A stretch of 43,651 bases of DNA, from contig JAGQPF010000400.1 in assembly GCA_020426845.1 (NCBI GenBank), forward strand, positions 1-43,651. Direction: 5' to 3'. Source of the stretch: Planctomycetales bacterium. Lineage in GTDB: Bacteria; Planctomycetota; Planctomycetia; Pirellulales; Pirellulaceae. The notes beneath the pieces are model-generated. The model did not search any database and was not told the origin of the DNA. It saw only the letters and a list, made by a program, of their open reading frames with translations. Shown here piece by piece: positions 25,099 to 34,263 of the stretch; the stretch's first letter is position 1, and the number at the start of each line of letters is the position of its first letter. Position numbers and translations under genes: made by a program.

Positions 25099-26274
25099 AT
25101 GAAGTTGGACGTTTTGCGCCGCATGAGTGGCGCCTTGCTGGTATTGATGATGGGCCTCGTCGCGGCCCTTCCCTACCATCTTTCTGATCCGTCCCGCACC
25201 GATCCATTCCCCCTTGGTACGGCGCCCGAACTTGCTCACCACGCTGCACCGGCTCACCCGGCGGCCCACGAGTTGGCGCCGCAACTAACTTCGCTCAACC
25301 CGCCGAGAGACGCCACATCGTCCGGAGTTGTGCCGAGCGTCCTGGGCGATTCGCCGCTCGTCGAACGACACGTTCGCGATGTGGCTCAAAGCCCCACCCC
25401 GTCCCCAACGCCGCTCAGCTTTTCCGCCAATGCTGGAGCAACCCAGGATGATCCCGCAGTGACTTCGCCGTCAGCGACTCGCTCGTCGCCTGGCCTTCCC
25501 TCGCACCAACGCCCTCCGTTGGTGGCGTTCACACAGCCGGCGCCACGTCAGCCCGCCGCCACAACACCATCGCAACGCCGACCTGCCAATCCAGCTGCCA
25601 ATCCAGCTGCCAACCCACCGGCCAATCCGCACGGTCGCTCGAGCTTCGTTCATGCCGATCCGTTGAATGCGTTGCCGGTGGCTTACCCGCATCCGCTGGG
25701 AGCACCGGGGCTGGTTTTGGATCCCGAGCAACCGCCGCGTCCGGTGCAGGATCACCAGGCCGACCACCGCCCGTTTCTTCCCAAGGTGCCGACGGACCAG
25801 GGAGTGCGGCCGTCCGCGATCCCGGCGCCGGCGAGGCCCGCGATGGCTGAATCCTTCCCCGAGCCTCTGCGAGCATCGTCGCCAAACGTTGGCGGGACCG
25901 TTTCGTCCGGCGTTTGGTCCGGCGGACTCACACCCGTGACGCTCTCGACCGGGGCCGCTTCGGGGACATCCTCCACATCGCTTCCGCCGAGCGGCATGGA
26001 CATCGTGCAAAACCGCGTCAGACCTCATCCCGAGCTGCGCAGCTACGCTCCGAGTCGCACCCACAAAATCCGCGATGGAGACACCTTGGCCAACATTGCT
26101 CAGCGGATGCTGGGGGACGCTGGCCGCGCCAACGAACTGTTCGAGCTCAATCGCAACGTGCTGCCATCCCCACAACTACTCCCGCTCGGGGTGGAGATCA
26201 AGATTCCGGCGATGGACGGTCGCGCGGGCACATCGCCGCCAGGCATGACGCCCGTCTACATGCCCCGTGAGTAG
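25099..26274 (+). CDS. LysM-domain protein with long Pro-rich region
   Basis: The ATG at 25099 follows GTGGGGACC; a GTG four codons earlier is an alternative. The 391-residue protein begins with a basic start and one hydrophobic segment (SGALLVLMMGLVAALPYHL), acting as signal peptide or anchor. Residues about 30-310 are Pro/Ala/Ser/Thr-rich and low complexity, including PANPAANPAANPPANPHGRS. Residues about 320-370 form a LysM domain: THKIRDGDTLANIAQRMLGD then FELNRNV and PLGVEIKIP. LysM binds N-acetylglucosamine polymers such as peptidoglycan. The long linker would let the domain reach from the membrane to the wall. No catalytic domain is present. Confidence 0.88.
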   Translation: MKLDVLRRMSGALLVLMMGLVAALPYHLSDPSRTDPFPLGTAPELAHHAAPAHPAAHELAPQLTSLNPPRDATSSGVVPSVLGDSPLVERHVRDVAQSPTPSPTPLSFSANAGATQDDPAVTSPSATRSSPGLPSHQRPPLVAFTQPAPRQPAATTPSQRRPANPAANPAANPPANPHGRSSFVHADPLNALPVAYPHPLGAPGLVLDPEQPPRPVQDHQADHRPFLPKVPTDQGVRPSAIPAPARPAMAESFPEPLRASSPNVGGTVSSGVWSGGLTPVTLSTGAASGTSSTSLPPSGMDIVQNRVRPHPELRSYAPSRTHKIRDGDTLANIAQRMLGDAGRANELFELNRNVLPSPQLLPLGVEIKIPAMDGRAGTSPPGMTPVYMPRE

Positions 26275-26381
26275 GCACGTCGGCGAATAGGCGCAAGGGC
26301 AATAGGGCACGAGTACGACGAGTGACTGATCGCCAACCCAGCGCTTTAGGATTGACGGCGCAACGGATTACAACGCATTTC

Positions 26382-26406
26382 AAAAACTTCCCGATCGGCA
26401 ATCGGG
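26382..26406 (-). terminator. Candidate terminator of the hydrolase gene
   Basis: On the minus strand CCCGAT-TGCCG-ATCGGG (26390-26406) is followed by AAGTTTTTG. It lies 64 bases after the stop at 26470. The stem is only 6 bp. Confidence 0.45.
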
Positions 26407-26469
26407 TTGATAAAACAGCAGAAAAACTGCCTTCGATTGCGCCAGGGAAGATTCTTGAAATGCCGTCTT

Positions 26470-27402
26470 TTATTTGTTGAGAAAGCTTGTGCGATCTCGC
26501 CACGGGTACTCATCGGCTCGAGTGACAATGCGAGCGTTGATGAACTTGATGATCGCAACACCGACATTCAGTCCACGAGCGGGCACCATCCGAAATCCCG
26601 TGAGGCTGGTGTCGGGCTTCAGCAAGAACAAATCCCGTTCGTCCTCTTTCCGGTGTCGCGAGAGCTGGTCGTACATTCGCTGCACGTCGTTGACCGCTTT
26701 GTCACGGGCGCCGACGATAATCAGCCCGTCGACCTCGCCCGCGACTGCGGGTTGTCGCAACGCCTGCTGGGCGGTCACGCCCTTAAACGACGTCTCCGGT
26801 GACAACAGGATGAACGCCTTCACGTCCTGGCCCTGCTTCATCGTCGGCAGCGGCGGTCGGGACCAGTCCAGGGCGACAAAATTGAGAGCCGTTATCGCTC
26901 CCACTTCGCCGCCGATGACCGTGAGCATCTCGATGTTGAGTTTGCCCTCGTTGTTCAGCGCCATGAGGTGACGCTTGCAGGTCCACAAGTCTTCGACCAT
27001 GGCGGCGATATCCTGACGACGGAATCGCTCGCGGTCGAGCTCATGCTCCTTGCCGGCCAAGTCAACACGTTTCGTGCTTCGCCCGTGACCACGCAAATCG
27101 GGCACCATCACCGCGTGGCCGAGCGATTGAAGTCCCTTGGCCAAAAAGCTGAGATCCTGGCGCTTTTCATCCCAGCCGTGAACTAACAAAATCGGCACGA
27201 CCGTCTTGCCGTCGACGGTTTCCACGTCTTCACCAGCTTGGCGGAAGCCGCCCGGATAAAAGGTGCACTGGAGCTGCACCAAATCCTTCGTCTTGAGGGT
27301 CAGGTCCTCAGGGTCGGGAATGGTGGGTTTTTCGGGGGCTTGGGCGTGGCAAATGTTGGCGAGAGCCCCCAAGATCAGGGCCCATCCGGTCATACGATTC
27401 AT
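26470..27402 (-). CDS. Exported alpha/beta-hydrolase-fold protein lacking the nucleophile serine
   Basis: The ATG at 27402 has GGAGG five bases upstream; the longer frame beyond it is not protein-like. The 310-residue protein has a signal peptide (MTGWALILGALANICHAQA) and a clear alpha/beta-hydrolase core: VVPILLVHGWDEKRQD (about 68-83), VPDLRGHGRS and the nucleophile elbow. The elbow reads VIGGEVGAITAL, so the usual GxSxG serine is E166 (codon GAA). Near the C-terminus GLIIVGARDKAV holds the acid position, but no catalytic His follows where expected (PDTSLTGFRM). It is therefore probably not a normal serine hydrolase; it may bind a ligand or be a pseudoenzyme. It stands alone between the LysM and vWA genes. 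Confidence 0.85.
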   Translation of the reverse strand: MNRMTGWALILGALANICHAQAPEKPTIPDPEDLTLKTKDLVQLQCTFYPGGFRQAGEDVETVDGKTVVPILLVHGWDEKRQDLSFLAKGLQSLGHAVMVPDLRGHGRSTKRVDLAGKEHELDRERFRRQDIAAMVEDLWTCKRHLMALNNEGKLNIEMLTVIGGEVGAITALNFVALDWSRPPLPTMKQGQDVKAFILLSPETSFKGVTAQQALRQPAVAGEVDGLIIVGARDKAVNDVQRMYDQLSRHRKEDERDLFLLKPDTSLTGFRMVPARGLNVGVAIIKFINARIVTRADEYPWRDRTSFLNK

Positions 27403-27936
27403 CGTTCCTCCGACTCTCTCACGTTCCACGTCAACGTGGAGCGACAAATTGATGGGACACCCCCGGCCCCGAAAACGTTGGCACTCGCCGTTTATGGTAG
27501 ATGGGGGCTCCGGCACCGTCAAACCAAGTAAGTCGACGGCTGCAGCTGCGATCGTCCGACAATCAGCGAAACTTCGGCCACACAATCGAGACTCGGCCCC
27601 GTCCCCGGCTTGCCATTGTTCACCGCAAGCCGTTACTCAGAAACAGCTTGCGCAACGCGGCAGCGAGACAACCGAATTCGGGGAGTACTTTTATGGGGAA
27701 ACCTCGTTAACAAAGATGGCCGAAGCGCCAATAGTAAGTCAGCAGAGCGGTACGGGTGGCGGAACTTGCCTCCCAACGCAACCGTGACCAAACGCAACCC
27801 TCCCCAAACGCAACCGTGCCAAGAACTTGCAGTGACCGGTGGGTTTTGGGAAAATGGGCGTTGAGATTTGTTGAAATTCCACCCATCCGGCGTTTCTCGG
27901 AACAGACGACGGCCAGGGACAGTGAAGGAGCCCGCG
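27403..27936. other. Divergent intergenic region upstream of hydrolase and vWA genes
   Basis: About 530 bases without a convincing gene. Short direct repeats of the type CCAAACGCAACC occur at about 27772-27812 (three copies). It must carry promoters for the hydrolase (minus) and vWA (plus) genes; none is clear by eye. Confidence 0.45.
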
Positions 27937-29949
27937 GTGAGTATTGGCAAGAAACTTCGTGAATGGTGGCAGGTTCAGACGGGCGAGGACGAGACGCCGT
28001 TCGACGGCGATTCTCCCGCCTTTCTCGTCAGCATGCTATTTCACCTCGGGCTGCTGATCACCTTGGGATTGTGGCCTCTGCTGCAACCCGAGCCCCCGAT
28101 TCAGTTGACCATCACGGCGCCCGATCTCGAGGTGGAGGAGGAGCTGGTTGACCCGCCCATGGATGTGGTTTGGAGCTCTCAGCCCAGCGAAGAAGTAGGG
28201 GCACAAAGCGAGCATGGGGACATGGTCGCGCTCTCCATGGCGCCTGTGCTGGCGGAGGTCTCCGAAATCCCCCAAGTCACCGAAATGACCCCGGTCGACT
28301 CGGGCCAGATCGAATTCAATGCAAATATTGTCGACCCCACCGGGCTGACGCTCAACGCCAACCACTTCGTGCGCGGGGCCGCAGGCGAGGGCACGACCGG
28401 GGCCTCGGGCGCGGTTGATCGAATTACCAAGGAAATCCTGCTGTCGCTCGAGGAGCGAAAGACTTTGGTCGTGTGGCTCTTCGACCAGTCCGGCAGTTTG
28501 TCGCGTCAACGCAGCGCCATCAAAGAACGCTTCGACAAAATCTATGACGAGCTGGGCGTGATCGAGGCGTCCGGCAATCCAGCGTTCAAACGCTACGAAG
28601 ACAAGCCACTGTTGACGTCGGTCGTCGCGTTCGGCGAGGGCGTCAACATGATTACCGAAAAGCCCACTGACAACATCACCGAGATCAAAGAGGCGGTCGA
28701 CAAAATCACTCAAGACGACTCGGGGGTCGAGCGAGTGTTCTCGGCCATTTACATGGCTGCCAAGCAACACACCACCTATCGCATTCCCCGCGAAGGCGAG
28801 CGTGAGCCGGAGCGGAATGTGATGTTGGTGGCGTTCACCGATGAGGCGGGCGATGATGTTCGCGGCCTGGACGACACCATCCGCTACTGCCGCCGCTTCG
28901 ACATTCCGGTGTATGTCGTGGGCGTACCGGCCCCGTTCGGCCGCAAGGAGACGCTGGTGAAATGGGTCGATCCCGACCCGGAATACGATCAACGTCCCCA
29001 GTGGGGCGAGGTGGACCAGGGCCCCGAGTCCTTTCTGCCGGAACGAATCAAGATCTCGTTCTCGGCCGAGCCGGAGCGAGATGCTCCAATCGACTCGGGA
29101 TTCGGCCCGTTCGCGCTCACGCGACTGGCCTATGAGACCGGCGGCATCTATTTCGCCGTCCACCCGAATCGCAATGTGAGCCGCGCTGTCAGCCGCGGCG
29201 AGACCGCCGCCTATTCCGCGCACATCGAACACTTCTTCGATCCCAACGTGATGCGGCGTTATCGCCCCGACTACGTTTCGCAAAACGAATACATGCGGCG
29301 AGTGAACGCCAGCAAGGCGCGCACGGCACTGGTCACCGCGGCGACGCAGACCTGGATTCGCCCGATGGACAAGCCCGAGCTGAAGTTCGTGAAACGCAGC
29401 GAGGCCGAGCTGGCCACGGACATGTTCGAGGCGCAGAAAGCAGCCGCCTCGCTCACGCCGAAAATCAATCAGCTTTACGATGTCATCAAGCTCGGCGAAG
29501 CCGATCGCGAACAAGAGGCTTCCCCGCGATGGCAAGCCGGTTTCGATCTCGCCATGGGCCGCGTTGCCGCGATCAAGGTGCGAACGGAAACCTACAACGC
29601 AATGCTCGCCCGAGCAAAGACCGGCATGAAGTTCCAGGACCCGAAGAACAACACCTGGGTCCTCAAAGGCGACGACGATGTGTCGGTCGGCTCGCAACAC
29701 GAGAACATGGCCAAGAAAGCCAAGATGTATCTCCAGCGAGTCATCGATGAGCATCCGGGCACGCCCTGGGCTTTGCTCGCCGAACGCGAGCTCGCGCAGC
29801 CGTTGAGCTGGAAGTGGACCGAGGAGTTCACCGACTTGTCGCCACCCGGCAACAACGCCGGCAACAACAATAACAACAACAATCCGGCCAACGACAAAAA
29901 GAAGATGATGCAGCGGCCGCCGAAGAAGCGCCCGGCGCCGAAGCTATAA
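27937..29949 (+). CDS. Membrane-anchored vWA-domain protein with TonB-like SxxxH anchor
   Basis: The start is GTG 27937, preceded by AAGGAG six bases upstream. The protein has 670 residues. A short cytoplasmic start leads to one membrane helix, PAFLVSMLFHLGLLITLGLW, with S32 and H36 in SxxxH spacing, then PPIQLTITAPDLEVEEELVD, much like the start of TonB. A von Willebrand A domain follows (about 175-420): DQSGS (D183) of the MIDAS metal site, LLTSVVAFGEGV, and FTDEAGDDVRGLDD. The next part (about 430-640) is helical and unassigned. The tail is Asn-rich (GNNAGNNNNNNN) and then Lys/Pro-rich. vWA domains bind partners through a metal ion; the partner is unknown. A strong terminator follows. Confidence 0.88.
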   Translation: MSIGKKLREWWQVQTGEDETPFDGDSPAFLVSMLFHLGLLITLGLWPLLQPEPPIQLTITAPDLEVEEELVDPPMDVVWSSQPSEEVGAQSEHGDMVALSMAPVLAEVSEIPQVTEMTPVDSGQIEFNANIVDPTGLTLNANHFVRGAAGEGTTGASGAVDRITKEILLSLEERKTLVVWLFDQSGSLSRQRSAIKERFDKIYDELGVIEASGNPAFKRYEDKPLLTSVVAFGEGVNMITEKPTDNITEIKEAVDKITQDDSGVERVFSAIYMAAKQHTTYRIPREGEREPERNVMLVAFTDEAGDDVRGLDDTIRYCRRFDIPVYVVGVPAPFGRKETLVKWVDPDPEYDQRPQWGEVDQGPESFLPERIKISFSAEPERDAPIDSGFGPFALTRLAYETGGIYFAVHPNRNVSRAVSRGETAAYSAHIEHFFDPNVMRRYRPDYVSQNEYMRRVNASKARTALVTAATQTWIRPMDKPELKFVKRSEAELATDMFEAQKAAASLTPKINQLYDVIKLGEADREQEASPRWQAGFDLAMGRVAAIKVRTETYNAMLARAKTGMKFQDPKNNTWVLKGDDDVSVGSQHENMAKKAKMYLQRVIDEHPGTPWALLAERELAQPLSWKWTEEFTDLSPPGNNAGNNNNNNNPANDKKKMMQRPPKKRPAPKL

Positions 29950-29987
29950 CGCCGAACGCCCCGCAAGGCCGACGACGAGAGCAAATC

Positions 29988-30021
29988 AGCCGAGTTGATC
30001 TGCGGATCAGCTCGGCTTTTT
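29988..30021 (+). terminator. Intrinsic terminator of the vWA gene
   Basis: AGCCGAGTTGATC-TGCG-GATCAGCTCGGCT (one G-U pair) is followed by TTTTT, 38 bases after the stop codon. Confidence 0.9.
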
Positions 30022-30117
30022 GATTGCGTCGAGGAGACTCGCTTCCTAAGATCGTCTGATCGGCGCGGCTATCCCCGTCAAATGTCAGACATGTGGCACA
30101 CTGTGATGATTTGGGTT

Positions 30118-30242
30118 GCAGGCTGGCGGCCTGCACCTATGTAGGACGGACTTCCAGTCCGTCGAGAGCCTTCTGGTCGCAACGAAGGACTGGAAGTCCG
30201 TCCTACGCAGGGTGTTGTTGACGGACTGGAAGTCCGTCGTAC
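30118..30242. repeat. Dispersed palindromic repeat cluster
   Basis: TGCAGGCTGGCGGCCTGCA (30117-30135), GTAGGACGGACTTCCAGTCC (from 30141), GGACTGGAAGTCCGTCCTAC (to 30206) and GACGGACTGGAAGTCCGTCG (from 30220) repeat motifs of the cluster at 5742. The interval 30022-30422 otherwise holds no convincing gene. Confidence 0.92.
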
Positions 30243-30422
30243 GCCATGTGATGACTGGCAGGCAGGCACATTGGCCGGCGCATTGGTTTTTCTCGGTGCT
30301 GCATGGGCGAGGACGCACATGCTACGCGGGAAAGGCGTCGCCTCCGCGCCGAAATCATCCATGAAGAGCAGCGGTTTCCCCGATTTTCCCTCAACCCAAT
30401 CCAATTCACGAGAGCGCTCCCT

Positions 30423-33344
30423 GTGACTCCTTCTACTTTTGCCGGTGCGACTCGCCACTGGGTGATGCGACTGACGTGCGCAGTGTCCTGCGCGATGGCG
30501 ATGGCAATGACCGCCGTAGCTGCGGATCCATCCCGCTGGGTGTTCGATAACGATGCATCCGTCGGCGCCTGGAAGCCCAATGCGCAGTGCCGCGTCGCGC
30601 GACAAGAGAAGCAGATGGTTGTCACCTGTCTCGGGCAAGATCCCTATCTAATTGCCGACGCGGAGGGTCCTGCGGGCTGGCTGGAGATGACGGTCCGCTG
30701 CCAAGCGGATGTCACCTACTCCGCTCAGCTGTTTTGGGCCACCGAGTCGAGGGATGGCTTTGCCGAGTCACAGTCCGTTCGATTCGAACTTCCCAAGTCC
30801 GCTCAAGCGCGCGAAACGCGAGTCTTCTTCCAAGCCGATGGCGCCTTGCGGCAGTTGCGGCTTGATCCTCACAACGGTCCCGGCGCGCTGCGGCTCCAAT
30901 CGATTTCTCTTGTAACCAAGGAGCCGCCGCGTCCGCAGGCGACACCCGCCGAGAGCATCGTGATCCACCCCGACTTCCAGGTGCAGCGACTCTATTCGGT
31001 GCCCGCCGACGAACAGGGCTCGTGGGTGAGTCTGACACATGATGACAAAGGGCGTCTGATCGCCTGCGATCAATCGGGCTCACTCTATCGAGTCGCCGTC
31101 AACGTGGATCCACCGCGAGTCGAACGCGTGCCCGTCGATCTAGGAATGGCGCAGGGACTGCTCTACGCCTTCGACAGTCTTTACGTCGTCGTGAACGACT
31201 ACGGCGGAGGAAAGTCCGGACTGTACCGCGTCACCGATTCCAATGACGACGACCAATTGGATCGCGTTGAGCAGCTCGCAAAGTTTGACGGCGGCGGAGA
31301 ACATGGGCCGCATGCGGTGCTGTTGTCTCCCGATGGCAAGTCGCTCTATATCTGCTGCGGCAACCACACGGATTTGATGAAGGTCGACACCTCGCTGCCG
31401 CCGAGAAGTTGGCAGGAAGACCACCTGCTGACGCGGATGTGGGACGCGGGCGGTCATGCCGTCGGCAAAATGGCTCCCGGCGGGTGGATCGTGAAGACCG
31501 ACCCGGCGGGCAAGCGGTACGAGTTGGTGGCGAGCGGATTTCGCAATGAGTACGACATGGCCTTCAGCCCCGAGGGGGATCTGTTCACCTACGACGCTGA
31601 CATGGAGTGGGACGTTGGCACTCCCTGGTATCGACCGACCCGAGTCAATCATGTCACCGCGGGCGCCGAGTTCGGTTGGCGCAGTGGCACGGGGAAGTGG
31701 CCGGTCTACTATCCCGACAGCGTGGGCTCGGTGGTTGATATCGGCCCCGGATCGCCGACCGGCATCGTGTTCGGCAGTGGCGCCAAGTTCCCCGCCAAGT
31801 ACCAGCGGGCCTTGTTCATCGCCGACTGGAGCTACGGCAAAGTCTATGCGGTCCATCTGTCGCCCAGCGGCTCGACGTTCGTCGGCGAGGCCGAGCAGTT
31901 CATGGCGGCGTCACCGCTGCCGGTAACGGACATGGTCGTCAATCCGCTCGACGGCGCGTTGTACTTTGCAATCGGCGGCCGAGGCACCCAGTCGGGCCTT
32001 TACCGAGTCACCTATCGCGGCCAGGCTTCGACGGCGCCTGTGCGGCCGCGAGCGTTGACCGCGCCAGAGCAGCGTCGTCGTGAGTTGGAGGCGGCGATTG
32101 CCGAAGTCGCCTCGGGCGCCGAGTTGTCCGCTGCTCGCAAGACACAGCTGCTCGAACTGGCGTTGCAAAGCCAGCCCACCGACGACCACCGCATCCGCTT
32201 CACGCGACGCGTGTTGCTCGAGCACCTTCCGGTGGAATCTTGGGCTCCGCGCGTGCTCGCCGCCGCCGAGCCCGAAGAGGCGATTCACGGCATGCTGGCG
32301 CTGGCGCGACAAGGTTCGCCACAGCATCGTGCCGCCATCGTCGACAAACTTTCCGGCCTCGACTGGGGCCGGCTTTCGAACGGGCAGCGACTTGAGCTGA
32401 TGCGCGCCTACGGATTGGCGTTCATCCGACTCGGCCGACCTGCGGATGCCGAAGCGAAAACAGCTTTGGCGGCGTTGAATCGTCACTATCCGTCCAACGA
32501 CGCACAGCTGAACCGGGAGCTATGCCAGCTGTTGGTCTATTTGCGGGCGCCGCAGGTGGCGGAGCGAACGCTGGAGTTGCTGGCCGCCGATCCGCCACAG
32601 GAGGAGCAGCTCGCCTACGTGTTGGCGCTGCGAGAGCTTCCGGCCGACGCCTGGACCGCCGCTGCTCGGGAGTCGTACTTCCGCTGGTTTGTCGATGCCA
32701 AACTCATGTCAGGCGGTCACTCCTTCAGTCGGTTCCTGGTCAACATTCGCCAAGAGGCGGCCGACAAGCTCTCACCCGAGGTGCGGGAGCAGCTCAAGCC
32801 ATTGCTTGAGCAAGAGACGATCGGCGCTGTCACCAAGTTGCCTCAGCGCCCGTTCGTCAAAAAGTGGACCGTGGAGGAGCTGCTGCCGATCGTGGAGCAA
32901 GGCTTGGAAGGCCGCGACCTGAAACGCGGCGAGCAACTGTTCACGCGCGGCGCTTGTTTCAAGTGCCATCGGTTCGCCAGCCGTGGCGGCATTGTCGGAC
33001 CGGACTTGACGGGCGTGGCCGGGCGCTTCAACGCGAGGAACCTGCTGGAGTCGCTCGTCGAGCCCGACAAGGTGATCAGCGACCAGTACCAGTCCACCGC
33101 CTTCCAACTGGAGGACGGCGAGGTGGTCCTCGGCCGGATCGCCAACGCCAATCGCGACCAGCTGATGATCATGACCGACATGCTGAATCCCGGACAGCTC
33201 CGCTCAATTGGGCGAGGCGACATCGCCCGCATGCGGCCTTCGCCGACCTCAATGATGCCTGCTGGGCTGCTCGACACATACCACCAGGACGAGGTGCTCG
33301 ATCTGATGGCCTACCTTAAATCCGGCGGCCGCGCCACCAACTGA
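30423..33344 (+). CDS. PVC-type haem-binding dehydrogenase/cytochrome c protein
   Basis: From GTG 30423 the protein has 973 residues; ATG 30465 is an equally possible start, since the signal peptide (MRLTCAVSCAMAMAMTAVAA) begins there. Three parts can be seen: an N-terminal beta domain (about 40-180), a six-bladed-propeller-like region (about 190-550) of the glucose/sorbosone dehydrogenase type (GLLYAFDSLYVV, HGPHAVLLSPDGKSLYICCG, GFRNEYDMAFSPEGDLFTYD), a helical HEAT-like region (about 560-810), and a C-terminal cytochrome c domain with CFKCH (C845) and a later Met-rich stretch. This order is that of the PVC-type haem-binding CxxCH proteins of planctomycetes. A periplasmic sugar or alcohol oxidase role is inferred. 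The TIM-barrel gene follows at 23 bp or less, so they form an operon. Confidence 0.9.
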   Translation: MTPSTFAGATRHWVMRLTCAVSCAMAMAMTAVAADPSRWVFDNDASVGAWKPNAQCRVARQEKQMVVTCLGQDPYLIADAEGPAGWLEMTVRCQADVTYSAQLFWATESRDGFAESQSVRFELPKSAQARETRVFFQADGALRQLRLDPHNGPGALRLQSISLVTKEPPRPQATPAESIVIHPDFQVQRLYSVPADEQGSWVSLTHDDKGRLIACDQSGSLYRVAVNVDPPRVERVPVDLGMAQGLLYAFDSLYVVVNDYGGGKSGLYRVTDSNDDDQLDRVEQLAKFDGGGEHGPHAVLLSPDGKSLYICCGNHTDLMKVDTSLPPRSWQEDHLLTRMWDAGGHAVGKMAPGGWIVKTDPAGKRYELVASGFRNEYDMAFSPEGDLFTYDADMEWDVGTPWYRPTRVNHVTAGAEFGWRSGTGKWPVYYPDSVGSVVDIGPGSPTGIVFGSGAKFPAKYQRALFIADWSYGKVYAVHLSPSGSTFVGEAEQFMAASPLPVTDMVVNPLDGALYFAIGGRGTQSGLYRVTYRGQASTAPVRPRALTAPEQRRRELEAAIAEVASGAELSAARKTQLLELALQSQPTDDHRIRFTRRVLLEHLPVESWAPRVLAAAEPEEAIHGMLALARQGSPQHRAAIVDKLSGLDWGRLSNGQRLELMRAYGLAFIRLGRPADAEAKTALAALNRHYPSNDAQLNRELCQLLVYLRAPQVAERTLELLAADPPQEEQLAYVLALRELPADAWTAAARESYFRWFVDAKLMSGGHSFSRFLVNIRQEAADKLSPEVREQLKPLLEQETIGAVTKLPQRPFVKKWTVEELLPIVEQGLEGRDLKRGEQLFTRGACFKCHRFASRGGIVGPDLTGVAGRFNARNLLESLVEPDKVISDQYQSTAFQLEDGEVVLGRIANANRDQLMIMTDMLNPGQLRSIGRGDIARMRPSPTSMMPAGLLDTYHQDEVLDLMAYLKSGGRATN

Positions 33345-33366
33345 CATGAACCGGGAGTATCCACCG

Positions 33367-34263
33367 ATGACGCTGCCCCCTCGCTCCGTCTCCGTCCCCG
33401 TAGCCATCTCCGCGCCGAGCCGCCGCCGCATGCTGCAGCTCGGCGCCGCGGGCATGCTCGCCGCCACGTTGCCTCAACCCGCCCGGGCAGGCGAGTTCGC
33501 CGGCCGCATCAAGAAGGCGGTCAAGTATCACATGATCAGCGAAAAACTGTCGCCTCTGGACAAACTGAAGATGCTGCAAGACATCGGCTTCGACGGCGTC
33601 GAGCCGCGAGCGATGCTCCAGCCCGATCAGGCGTCCGAGGTGCGGGCGTTGCGCGCCGCCAGCGAGCAGCTCGACTTTCCGATCCATGGCGTCGTCCATT
33701 CCAGCAACCCCAACATCGCCGACGCCATCGATCAGGCGAAGAGCTATGGGGCCAACTCGGTTCTCCACGTCGTGCGCTATGACACGAAGATCGGCTACTT
33801 GCAGAACTATCGCGAGACGCAGGAGATCATCCGCAAGGCCGTGGACCATGCCGAGCGAAATGAAGTCTACATTCTGCTGGAGAACGTTTGGGCGTCGTAC
33901 TTGATCGAGCCGTTGGGGATGGCGCGGTTCGTCGATGAGATCAACAGCCCGTTTGTGCAAGTTTACTTCGACGTCGGCAATGTCGTGCGGTGGGGCTGGC
34001 CCCAGCACTGGCTCGAAGTGCTGGGCAAGCGCGCGAAAAAGCTGGACATCAAGGAGTTCGACTTGAAAGTCGCCATGAACGAAGGCATGCGCAAAGCCTT
34101 CGACACGCCGCTCGGCGAAGGCAGCATCGAGTGGCCCAAAGTACGCGAACAGCTGCGGAAGCTCGACTATCGCGGCTGGGCGACCGCGGAGGTGCGTGGG
34201 GGAGATCGCGAGCGGCTCGCCGAGATCGCGGCGCAGATGGACCGCGTGCTCGATCTCAAGTGA
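33367..34263 (+). CDS. Tat-exported xylose-isomerase-like TIM barrel protein
   Basis: This 298-residue protein (an ATG at 33346 would add seven residues; GGGAG lies nine bases before 33367) has a twin-arginine signal SRRRMLQLGAAG, then PARA cleavage. The mature part is an AP-endonuclease-2/xylose-isomerase-like barrel: LKMLQDIGFDGVEPRAM, FPIHGVVHSS, VYILLENVW (Glu metal ligand), VQVYFDVGNVVRWG (Asp), LDIKEFDL and a final GWATAEVRGG. This is the sugar phosphate isomerase/epimerase family, which in planctomycetes is often exported. The substrate is probably a sugar or inositol-like compound; this is inference. It directly follows the haem protein gene and converges on the M81 gene with an 8-bp overlap of the coding ends. 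Confidence 0.9.
   Translation: MTLPPRSVSVPVAISAPSRRRMLQLGAAGMLAATLPQPARAGEFAGRIKKAVKYHMISEKLSPLDKLKMLQDIGFDGVEPRAMLQPDQASEVRALRAASEQLDFPIHGVVHSSNPNIADAIDQAKSYGANSVLHVVRYDTKIGYLQNYRETQEIIRKAVDHAERNEVYILLENVWASYLIEPLGMARFVDEINSPFVQVYFDVGNVVRWGWPQHWLEVLGKRAKKLDIKEFDLKVAMNEGMRKAFDTPLGEGSIEWPKVREQLRKLDYRGWATAEVRGGDRERLAEIAAQMDRVLDLK

Noticed and set aside
28036..29754. 572-codon minus-strand frame opposite the vWA gene
   Set aside because: Shadow frame; the plus strand has a GTG start with a ribosome site, a membrane helix and a MIDAS motif.
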